From: Pseudonocardia cypriaca
GTDB lineage: Bacteria; Actinomycetota; Actinomycetes; Mycobacteriales; Pseudonocardiaceae
Length of the DNA stretch: 64,000 nt
Reading direction: 5' to 3'
Assembly: GCF_006717045.1 (NCBI RefSeq)
Contig: NZ_VFPH01000001.1
Span: 3,224,001-3,288,000 of the forward strand
Position 1 is the first letter of the stretch. Each line of letters starts with the position of its first letter. Both the position numbers and the translations under genes were made by a program. The notes beneath the pieces were generated by a model that did no database searches, was not told where the DNA came from, and worked only from the letters and a program-made list of their open reading frames with translations. Below are positions 53,998-64,000 of this stretch, piece by piece.

Positions 53998-54312
53998 TCA
54001 GGACTCGAAGTCGGCCAGCAGCGCCTTGCGCTGCCGGTCGCCCAGCCCGCGGAGCCGACGCGACGGCGCGATCTCGAGCCGCTCCATGATCTGAGCCGCG
54101 CGGACCTTGCCGACACCCGGCATCGCCTCGAGCAGGGCCGAGACCTTCATCTTGCCCAGCACCTCGTCGGTATCCGACTGCTTCAGGACCTCCCCGATGG
54201 TCGTCCCTCCGCGCTTGAGCCGGTCCTTCAGCTCGGCCCGGGCCCGGCGCGCCGCAGCCGCCTTCTCCAGGGCGGCAGCACGCTGTTCCTCGGTCAGCTG
54301 GGGAAGGGCCAC
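53998..54312 (-). CDS. mihF: Integration host factor, actinobacterial type (mIHF)
   Basis: A 104-residue nucleoid protein unrelated to enterobacterial IHF. The N-terminal helix is very Ala/Arg-rich (EEQRAAALEKAAAARRARAELKDRL) and the H2TH DNA-binding part reads SALLEAMPGVGKVRAAQIMERLEIAPSRRLRGLG. GGAGGAGACC lies just before the GTG at 54312. It precedes gmk, as in M. tuberculosis and Streptomyces. Confidence 0.95.
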   Translation of the reverse strand: MALPQLTEEQRAAALEKAAAARRARAELKDRLKRGGTTIGEVLKQSDTDEVLGKMKVSALLEAMPGVGKVRAAQIMERLEIAPSRRLRGLGDRQRKALLADFES

Positions 54313-54747
54313 GGTCTCCTCCGTCTTTCTCCGTGCGGCCTGAGAACCAGGCGCATCCTCACCACCGTCGCGGGCCTCGACCCGCGGCTTCCACCGAACG
54401 TACTCACGCCCGCCCGGGAAGGGAAAACGGGGGTCCACCTGCCGGTTCTCTCGCGGGGCCCACCCGTCCGGGTGATACCACGCGAAAGCGCCCGAACGGG
54501 GATTCGACCCGCCCGCTCGGCGCACCGGACCGACCGTCGCCTGCGTGCCTCCCGGGCACGAGCCCGACCGGACGCCCGATGGCGCTGATCCGCCCGTCCG
54601 GGGGCGTGGCGGGCAAGCGCGCCGATCAGTAGTCCGGGCGCGCCGAGCTGCTGCTGCGGGCCTCCGACGGCCCCTTGGCCGCGCCGAATGATCCGTCCAC
54701 CGGGCGAGCACACCCGCACGCAGCCCGCTACCCGGGCCGACCAACGA
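54313..54747. other. 435-base gap upstream of mihF, after pyrF
   Basis: No convincing gene on either strand. It must hold the mihF promoter and the end of the pyr operon, but I see no clear -10/-35 pair or strong hairpin next to the pyrF stop. A short GATTCGACCC stretch near 54500 recalls a tRNA T-arm but has no partner arms. Confidence 0.5.
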
Positions 54748-55562
54748 CTACGCCGCGACCAGTTCGTCGCGGAGCGACTCCGCCGCCGCCCGCAACGCCG
54801 AGACGTGCGGGCCCGCCGCCAGCACCGAGCGCGACGCCGCGGGCAGGACGAGGCCCTGCAACCCGGCGAAGATCGTCGCGATGTCGGACGGGGCGGCACC
54901 TTGTGCGCCCAGGCCCGGCGCCAGCACGGGACCGTTCAGCGCGGACAGGTCGAGGCCGTGCTCGCGGGTGGCGCCGACGACCACGCCGGTGTCGCCCAGC
55001 GGCGTCACACCCGCGTTGCGCGCCGCGGCGCCGTCCACCATCGCCTGGGCCGTGCTCCGCCCACCGAACTCGGCCAGCTGCACCTCCGCCCCCTCCGGGT
55101 TGGAGGTGCGGGCCAGCACGAACGCGCCGCGCCCGGCGTCGGCCGCCGTGTCGAGCGCCGACGACAGCGATCCGAACCCCAGGTACGGCGAGAGCGTCAC
55201 GGCGTCGGCCCCGAGCGGCGCGCCGACGCCGAGGTAGGCGTCGGCGTAGCCGTCCATCGTGGAACCGATGTCGCCGCGCTTGACGTCGAGGATCGTCAGG
55301 GTCGGGCTGCCGGCGAACGCGGCGAGGAGCTCCTCCAGCACCGCGATGCCGCGGGAGCCGTGCCGCTCGAAGAACGCCGACTGCGGCTTCACCACGGCCA
55401 CCGTCCCGGCGAAGGCCTCCACGCAGGCGTCGGCGAACCGCGCGAGCCCATCGCCGTCGTCGGTGAGCCCCCACGAGGCGAGCAGGCCCGGGTGCGGGTC
55501 GACGCCTGCGCACAGCGGTCCGAGGCCGGCGACGGCGTCGGCGAGCCGGGCCCCGAACGGGG

Positions 55563-55566
<4 letters not shown>
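54748..55566 (-). CDS. pyrF: Orotidine 5'-phosphate decarboxylase (type 2)
   Basis: A 272-residue enzyme making UMP. The type 2 signature is LTILDVKRGDIGSTMDGYADAYL with the catalytic Lys-Asp network (about 95-117); FADACVEAFAGTVAVVKPQSAFFERHG precedes it. The GTG start overlaps the carB stop as GTGA. It ends the pyr operon. Confidence 0.95.
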
Positions 55567-58861
<3,295 letters not shown>

Positions 58862-58862
<1 letters not shown>

Positions 58863-60013
58863 CAGCCGTTCTCCCTCATCAGCTCGACGAACCGGTCGAA
58901 CAGGTCCGCGGCGTCGTGCGGGCCCGCTGCCGCCTCGGGGTGGTACTGCACGCTGAAGGCGGGCACGTCCAGGGCCCGCAGGCCCTCGACGCAGCCGTCG
59001 TTCGGGCAGGTGTGGGTGATCTCCGCTGGGCCGAACGGGGTGTCGAACCGCTCCCCCGCCTCACCCTCGACCGCGAACCCGTGGTTCTGCGAGGTGATCG
59101 ACACGCGGCCGGTGGCGTGCTCGACCACCGGGATGTTGATGCCGCGGTGGCCGTAGCGCAGCTTGTAGGTGCCGCGCCCGAGCGCGCGGGCGAGGATCTG
59201 GTTGCCGAAGCAGATCCCGAAGGTGGGGATCCGCCGCTGCAGCACCTCGCGGGTGAGCTCGACCGGCGCGTCGGCGGTGGCCGGGTCGCCCGGCCCGTTC
59301 GCGATGAAGAACCCGTCGGGCGCCAGCTCCTCCAGCTGCCCGATCGCCGTCTCCGCTGGCAGAACGTGCACCTCGATGCCGCGCGCGGCCATCATGCGCG
59401 GGGTGTTGAACTTGATCCCGACGTCCAGCGCGGCCACGCGGAACCGGCGCTCACCGTCGGCGGGCACCACGTACGGCTCGCGGGTGGTGACCGCGCCGTA
59501 GAGGTCGGCGCCCTCCATCGGCGGGCTCGCGAGCACCCGCTGGACGAGCTCCTCGTCGGGAGCGAGCGCGGCCCCGGAGAAGACCCCGGCTCGCATTGCG
59601 CCTCGCTCGCGCAGGTGCCGCACCAGGGCCCGGGTGTCGATCCCCGCGATGCCGACGATCCCCTGCTCCCGCAGCGCGTCCTCGAGGGAGCGGCGGGAGC
59701 GCCAGTTCGACGGGGTGCGGGCCGGGTCGCGCAGGGCGTAGCCGGCCACCTGGATGCCGCGGGACTCGTCGTCCTCGTCGTTCCAGCCGGTGTTGCCGAT
59801 CTGCGGCGCGGTCTGCACCACGATCTGGCGGTGGTAGGACGGGTCGGTGAGCGTCTCCTGGTAACCGGTCATGCCGGTGGTGAACACCGCCTCGCCGAGA
59901 CCCTCGCCGCGGGCGCCGTACGCCTCACCGCGGAAGATCCGCCCGTCTTCCAGGACCAGAGCTGCGCTTGCCCGCCCCGCCGGCTCCGCCGGCTTCCATC
60001 CCCCGAGCGTCAT
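58862..60013 (-). CDS. carA: Carbamoyl-phosphate synthase small subunit
   Basis: A 383-residue glutaminase subunit. The class I glutamine amidotransferase domain (about 195-380) has the nucleophile Cys in PTFGICFGNQILARALG, and the His and Glu in VQYHPEAAAG. The N-terminal domain contains TGMTGYQETLTDPSY. The usual GICLGHQ is GICFGNQ here. ATG 60013 overlaps the pyrC stop (ATGA). Confidence 0.97.
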
Positions 60014-61296
60014 GCCTGCACCTCCCCGTTCCGCATCGTGATCCGCCCGCGCAGCACGGTGGCCGTGACCGCGGCGGGCAGCCGCATCCCCTCGAATGGG
60101 GTGTTGGTGGCCTTGCTGGCCAGTGCCGCGCCGCGCACCGTCCAGACCGCGTCCGGGTCGACGAGCGCGAACGTGGCGGGCTCGCCCTCCGCGATCGGGC
60201 GGCCCTGGTCGGGCAGGCCGGCGATCTCCGCCGGTCGCTCCGACAGCACGCGGGCGACCCCGCGCCAGTCGAGCAGGCCCGGCTCGACCATCGTGTGCAC
60301 CACCACCGACAGCGCCGTCTCCAGGCCGAGCATCCCGGGCTTCGCCGCGGCCCACTCGGTGTCCTTGTACTGCTGGGCGTGCGGGGCGTGGTCGGTGGCG
60401 ACCACGTCGATCACGCCCTCGGCGAGCGCCGCGCGCATCGCCTTCGTGTCCTCGCCGGTGCGCAGCGGGGGGTTGACCTTGTTGACCGGGTCGTAGCTGG
60501 TGAGCGCGGCGTCGGTGAGCAGCAGGTGGTGCGGCGTGACCTCGGCCGACACCCGCACGCCCTGGTCCTTCGCCGCGCGCAGCACCTCCACGGTCCGCAG
60601 GGACGAGACGTGGCAGACGTGCAGCGCCGCCCCCGCCTCGCGGGCGAGGGCGCAGTCGCGCGCAACGATCGTCTCCTCGGCGGTGGCCGGCCAGCCGGCC
60701 AGCCCCAGCCGCGACGCGACCACACCCTCGTGCGCCTGGGCGCCGACGGTGAGCCGGTGGTCCTCGGCGTGCTGGGCGATCACGACGTCGAGGGACGACG
60801 CGTACTCCAGGGCCCGGCGCATGATCACCGGGTCGTGCACGCAGCGGCCGTCGTCGGAGAACATCCGCACCCGAGCGCGCGAGCGCGCCATCGTGCCGAG
60901 CTCGGCCATCTTGACGCCCTCGAGCCCGACCGTCACCGCGCCGACGGGGTGGACGTCGACCAGCCCGACCTCCTCGCCCCGGCGGCGCACGTGCTCCACC
61001 ACGACGGCGGTGTCGGCCACCGGGTCGGTGTTGGGCATCGCGAAGACGGCCGTGTAGCCACCGCGGGCGGCCGCGCGGGACCCGGTCTCGACCGTCTCGG
61101 ACTCCTCGCCGCCCGGCTCGCGCAGGTGGGTGTGCAGGTCGACGAAGCCGGGCAGCAGCACGGCGCCGTCGGCGTCGAGCACGTCGACGTCCGCGCTCAG
61201 GCCGGAGCCCGTCTCGACGACCACGCCGTCGCGGACGAGGAGGTCGACCGCGTCCTCGCCGTACGGCCGCGCGTTCTTGATCAGCAGGTCTTTCAC
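60010..61296 (-). CDS. pyrC: Dihydroorotase
   Basis: A 428-residue amidohydrolase closing carbamoyl aspartate to dihydroorotate. The zinc motif is PGFVDLHTHLREPGGEESETVETG (about 50-73), followed by AVFAMPNTDPV, and the last metal Asp is in VIDVVATDHAPHAQQYKD. GTG start overlaps the pyrB stop. Confidence 0.97.
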   Translation of the reverse strand: MKDLLIKNARPYGEDAVDLLVRDGVVVETGSGLSADVDVLDADGAVLLPGFVDLHTHLREPGGEESETVETGSRAAARGGYTAVFAMPNTDPVADTAVVVEHVRRRGEEVGLVDVHPVGAVTVGLEGVKMAELGTMARSRARVRMFSDDGRCVHDPVIMRRALEYASSLDVVIAQHAEDHRLTVGAQAHEGVVASRLGLAGWPATAEETIVARDCALAREAGAALHVCHVSSLRTVEVLRAAKDQGVRVSAEVTPHHLLLTDAALTSYDPVNKVNPPLRTGEDTKAMRAALAEGVIDVVATDHAPHAQQYKDTEWAAAKPGMLGLETALSVVVHTMVEPGLLDWRGVARVLSERPAEIAGLPDQGRPIAEGEPATFALVDPDAVWTVRGAALASKATNTPFEGMRLPAAVTATVLRGRITMRNGEVQA

Positions 61297-62237
61297 TCGG
61301 GAGCTCCCGCGAGGAGGTGGTAGAGGACGGCCATCCGGACGTGCACGCCGTTGGAGACCTGGGCCAGGATCGTCGAGGCCGGGCTGTCGGCGACGGCCGG
61401 CGAGATCTCCATGCCGCGCACCATCGGCCCCGGGTGCATGACCACCGCGTGGTCGGGCAGCAGCCGCGCCCGGTCTTCTGACAGGCCGTAGCCGATCGCG
61501 TACTCCCGCGCCGACGGGAAGAAGGAACCGTGCATCCGTTCGGCCTGCACGCGAAGCACCATCACCGCGTCGAGGGCGGGCAGCTCGGCGTCCAGCTCGG
61601 GGCTCACGCGGCAGGGCCACTGCTCGACGCCCACCGGCAGCAGGGTCGGCGGCGCCACCAGCACCACCTCGGCGCCCAGCGTGGCCAGCAGGAAGACGTT
61701 GGAGCGCGCCACCCGGCTGTGCAGCACGTCGCCGACGATCCCGATCCGGCGCCCGGCGATGCCGCCGAGCCGGTCGCGCAGGGTGGCGGCGTCCAGCAGG
61801 GCCTGGGTGGGGTGCTCGTGCGTGCCGTCGCCCGCGTTGACGATCGAGGTGTGCGTGCCGGTCTTCCCCGCGTCGCGGTCGACCCAGCCCGCCAGCCGGT
61901 GCGCCGCCCCGGAGGCCGGGTGGCGCACGATCACGCAGTCGGCGCCGACGGCCGACAGCGTGAGCGCGGTGTCGCGCAGCGACTCGCCCTTGCCCACCGA
62001 CGACCCGGACGCGCTGACGTTCACGGTGTCGGCGCTCATCCACTTGCCCGCGACCTCGAACGAGACCCGGGTGCGGGTGGAGTTCTCGTAGAACATCGTG
62101 ATCACGGTCCGGCCGCGCAGGGTGGGCAGCTTGCGCACCTCACGGCCCAGCAGCGCCTGCTTGAGCCGGTCGGCGGTGTCGAGCAGGCCGGTGGCGGCTG
62201 CCGCGTCGAGGTCGGTCACCGAGAGCAGGTGCTTCAC
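61293..62237 (-). CDS. pyrB: Aspartate carbamoyltransferase
   Basis: A 314-residue catalytic chain. The carbamoyl-phosphate site is MFYENSTRTRVSFEVAG (about 49-65), then GKGESLRDTALTL, and HEHPTQALLDAATLRDRLG carries the HPxQ motif. No PyrI regulatory chain is present. GTG start overlaps the pyrR stop. Confidence 0.97.
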   Translation of the reverse strand: MKHLLSVTDLDAAAATGLLDTADRLKQALLGREVRKLPTLRGRTVITMFYENSTRTRVSFEVAGKWMSADTVNVSASGSSVGKGESLRDTALTLSAVGADCVIVRHPASGAAHRLAGWVDRDAGKTGTHTSIVNAGDGTHEHPTQALLDAATLRDRLGGIAGRRIGIVGDVLHSRVARSNVFLLATLGAEVVLVAPPTLLPVGVEQWPCRVSPELDAELPALDAVMVLRVQAERMHGSFFPSAREYAIGYGLSEDRARLLPDHAVVMHPGPMVRGMEISPAVADSPASTILAQVSNGVHVRMAVLYHLLAGAPE

Positions 62238-62827
62238 TCCTGCACCGCCTTCCGCAACCGCACCGCGTCCGCACCGTCGATCTCCTCGAGCAGCACCAGC
62301 ACCTGCTCGTCGCGGGCGGTGGGCACGTTCTTGCCGACGTAGTCGGCCCGGATCGGCAGCTCCCGGTGACCCCGGTCGACCAGCACGGCCAGCTGCACCG
62401 CGCGCGGGCGGCCGTGGTCGGAGAGCGCGTCGAGCGCGGCCCGGACCGTGCGGCCCGACATCAGGACGTCGTCGACGAGCACGACGAGCGCGTCGTCGAG
62501 CCCGCCCTCCGGCACCGCGGTGTCCTCCAGGGCGCGGGCCGGGCGCCTGCGCAGGTCGTCGCGGTACAGGGTGGGGTCGACGGAGCCGACCCGGACGCTC
62601 GTGCCCTCGAAGTCGGCGATCGCCGCGGCGAGCCGCCGAGCGAGCACGGCGCCGCGGGTGGGGATGCCGATCAGCACGACGTCGGCCATGCCGTCAGCGC
62701 CCGTTGCCGTCTTCTCGATGATCTGGTGCGCGATTCGCGCGATGGTGCGGGCGACGTCGGCGGCGCCGAGCAGCTCCCGTGCGGGTGCGCTCGCGCCTGC
62801 CGGGTCCCCGCGGCGGTGCTCCGCCAC
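62234..62827 (-). CDS. pyrR: Pyrimidine operon regulator PyrR/uracil phosphoribosyltransferase
   Basis: A 197-residue PRT-fold protein that binds pyr mRNA when UMP is plentiful. The PRPP-binding motif is LVVLVDDVLMSGRTVRAALDAL (about 108-129), and VLIGIPTRGAVLARRLA and VGSVDPTLYRDDLRRRP are PyrR blocks. GTG 62827 is chosen because AAGGAG sits 8 bases upstream; a longer frame from GTG 62851 would begin inside the PyrR-binding loop. It heads pyrR-pyrB-pyrC-carA-carB-pyrF, whose genes all overlap by one to four bases. Confidence 0.95.
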   Translation of the reverse strand: MAEHRRGDPAGASAPARELLGAADVARTIARIAHQIIEKTATGADGMADVVLIGIPTRGAVLARRLAAAIADFEGTSVRVGSVDPTLYRDDLRRRPARALEDTAVPEGGLDDALVVLVDDVLMSGRTVRAALDALSDHGRPRAVQLAVLVDRGHRELPIRADYVGKNVPTARDEQVLVLLEEIDGADAVRLRKAVQE

Positions 62828-62836
62828 AGAGATTCT

Positions 62837-62867
62837 CCTTCCCCGCCTCACCGGACGGGCTTAAAGG
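62837..62867 (-). promoter_or_regulatory. PyrR-binding hairpin covering the pyrR ribosome-binding site
   Basis: On the minus strand, TCCGGTGAGGC (62845-62855) matches the Bacillus PyrR binding-loop core UCCNGNGAGGY. It is presented by stems CCCG/CGGG and CCTT/AAGG (62864-62867 with 62837-62840). The 3' side of the lower stem is part of the AAGGAG ribosome-binding site. PyrR bound here would block translation of the coupled operon, as shown for mycobacterial pyr genes. Confidence 0.75.
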
Positions 62868-62989
62868 AACCGGTCGCCCGGACGCTACCAGCGCCGCCTC
62901 CGAAGGCCCTCGTTCTCGCGCCGGGGCATCGCCGATGTCACACGCCGTACGCTCTCTTGACACCCACACATACCCCACCCGTCACAGCC

Positions 62990-63012
62990 TGATGGTGCGA
63001 CTGACACCATCA
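62990..63012. promoter_or_regulatory. Perfect 8-bp inverted repeat in the pyrR-bldD gap
   Basis: TGATGGTG (62990-62997) and CACCATCA (63005-63012) flank seven bases. A second, shorter palindrome AGTGG-N7-CCACT lies at 63077-63093. They sit in the 476-base divergent gap, which otherwise holds no gene, and may be operators for bldD or pyrR; BldD itself is a palindrome-binding autoregulator in Streptomyces. A TTGACC at 63119-63124 could be a -35 box for bldD, but its -10 is weak. Confidence 0.4.
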
Positions 63013-63303
63013 CGCGGGGCAGGCACGCGTTGCGGGGGACGTAACGCCTGGCGGGGGACGCTCGATCAGCCGTTCGAGTGGTCTCGGTCCACTGTGGTAC
63101 CGCGAGGGGGACGACAACTTGACCGATCGTCGGGCCGAGCGCATGATTACTCTCCGTATCTAGACATTGCTCCCTGGGTGGCCGCGGTAGCGGGGGGTCC
63201 ACCCGGGCGCGAGGGCCGGCGCCGACCACGTGCCGGGCCGGCAGCACCACCGGAAGAGCTCGGTCCCGCGGCCGAGCCAGCAGCAAGATGAGGAGGTCGC
63301 CAG

Positions 63304-63786
63304 ATGGGCGACTACGCCAAGGCGCTCGGCGGCAAGCTCCGCGCCATCCGGCAGCAGCAGGGGTTGTCGCTGCACGGCGTCGAGCAGAAGTCCGGCGGTC
63401 GCTGGAAGGCGGTCGTGGTGGGCTCCTACGAGCGCGGCGACCGCGCCGTCACCGTGCAGAAGCTGGCCGAGCTGGCAGACTTCTACGGCGTCCCCGTGGC
63501 CGAACTGCTCCCGGAGGGCCGCATCCCGTCCGGGTCGGAGCCGGCCACCAAGATCGTGATCAACCTGGAGCGCCTCCAGCAGCTCCCCGCCGACAAGGTC
63601 GGGCCGCTGGCCCGCTACGCCGCGGCGATCCAGAGCCAGCGCGGCGACTACAACGGCAAGGTGCTCTCGATCCGCTCCGAGGACCTGCGGTCGCTGTCGA
63701 TCATCTACGACATGACGCCCGGCGAGCTCACCGACCAGCTGATCGACTGGGGCGTGCTGCCACCGGAGGCCCGGCCCACCGCCTGA
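63304..63786 (+). CDS. bldD: Developmental regulator BldD (c-di-GMP-responsive repressor)
   Basis: A 160-residue protein. The N-terminal helix-turn-helix (about 5-70) reads ALGGKLRAIRQQQGLSLHGVEQKS and SYERGDRAVTVQKLAELADFY. The C-terminal domain keeps the c-di-GMP signature: RGD (113-115), eight residues, then RSED (124-127), matching the RGD-x8-RSDD of Streptomyces BldD with Asp to Glu at one place. GAGGAGG precedes the ATG. In Streptomyces BldD with c-di-GMP represses sporulation genes. Confidence 0.95.
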   Translation: MGDYAKALGGKLRAIRQQQGLSLHGVEQKSGGRWKAVVVGSYERGDRAVTVQKLAELADFYGVPVAELLPEGRIPSGSEPATKIVINLERLQQLPADKVGPLARYAAAIQSQRGDYNGKVLSIRSEDLRSLSIIYDMTPGELTDQLIDWGVLPPEARPTA

Positions 63787-64000
63787 CACAGCCCGACCCG
63801 CCTCGCCGAGCAACGTCGTGAGGCGTGCCGGCGGTGAGGACGCCCCTCGGTATCCGGCGTCGGGCCGGGCCGGGTCCAGGGGCGAGAACGTGGGCACACC
63901 GACGGTGTGCAGATGTGCGAGCACCCCGAGCCGGGCGGTTCCCTCGATCTGCGCCCACAGCGCCACGACGCCGGGGCCGCGCCGCGCATTCGCGTTGATC
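63787..64000. other. Region after bldD with a minus-strand open frame running off the window
   Basis: From base 63999 to about 63840 one minus-strand frame shows strongly GC-rich third positions and reads ALWAQIEGTARLGVLAHL, as real genes here do. It has no stop before crossing the whole of bldD on the other strand, so its true end cannot be placed. It could be the end of a gene entering from the right, perhaps broken. I do not recognise it. Confidence 0.3.

Noticed and set aside
54490..54520. tRNA-like T-arm (GATTCGACCC) in the mihF-pyrF gap
   Set aside because: No acceptor, D or anticodon arms can be paired around it on either strand.

Overview
This 64 kb window is chromosomal DNA from a very GC-rich actinomycete. 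Codon third positions are almost all G or C. GTG starts and four-base GTGA/ATGA stop-start overlaps are common, and the gene set includes RbpA, mIHF, WhiA, BldD, OpcA and MptB. The gene order matches, from memory, the Mycobacterium tuberculosis block running from pyrR (Rv1379) to mptB (Rv1459c), with insertions and losses. Together with the general style of the sequence this points to the Pseudonocardiales, perhaps Pseudonocardia; the genus is an inference.

Layout. 0-10.6 kb holds envelope and heme A functions: the end of a membrane protein, the mannosyltransferase MptB, a two-gene ABC exporter, cytochrome oxidase subunit I (ctaD), heme A synthase (ctaA), a quinone oxidoreductase, a remnant of a formaldehyde dehydrogenase gene, an FAD monooxygenase-like gene and heme O synthase (ctaB). 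10.8-19.5 kb is a pentose phosphate operon: tkt, tal, a glucose-6-phosphate isomerase-like gene whose substrate-binding motifs are eroded, zwf, opcA, pgl and a small PIN/NYN-domain gene. 19.5-23.4 kb has a divergent Lrp/rhodanese pair, a long repeat, a TrpB2-type enzyme, a lipoprotein and rbpA. 23.4-26.8 kb is the glycolytic operon gap-pgk-tpiA with secG. 27-32.4 kb is an accessory block inserted between gap and whiA. It carries a decayed CPBP-protease gene, a methyltransferase, an AraC regulator and three small redox genes, and ends in a second, inverted copy of the long repeat. 32.4-37.5 kb is whiA-yvcK-rapZ-uvrC. 37.6-40.2 kb holds a DUF2786 gene behind a LexA-like box, a HAD dehalogenase and a dihydroorotate dehydrogenase-like gene. 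40.2-50.3 kb carries riboflavin synthesis without ribD, rpe, rsmB, fmt, def, priA and metK. 50.5-64 kb carries a secreted SH3 protein, coaBC-rpoZ-gmk-mihF, the complete pyrR-pyrB-pyrC-carA-carB-pyrF operon and, divergently, bldD.

Most of the window is housekeeping, so the novelty is in the details. An imperfect inverted repeat of 560-720 bp brackets the 10.6 kb glycolytic/secG/rbpA and accessory segment, and a third, diverged copy lies at 51.5 kb. The pyr operon leader contains a recognisable PyrR-binding hairpin that covers the pyrR ribosome-binding site. The DUF2786 gene has an SOS-box-like palindrome just upstream of its start. The rapZ start region is a run of 15-bp repeats, each carrying a GTGA start. 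Several genes show the TANNNT -10 element 6-8 bases before the start codon that marks leaderless actinobacterial transcripts. I saw no CRISPR array, prophage, insertion sequence, tRNA or rRNA, and nothing that looks like a wholly new multi-gene system.
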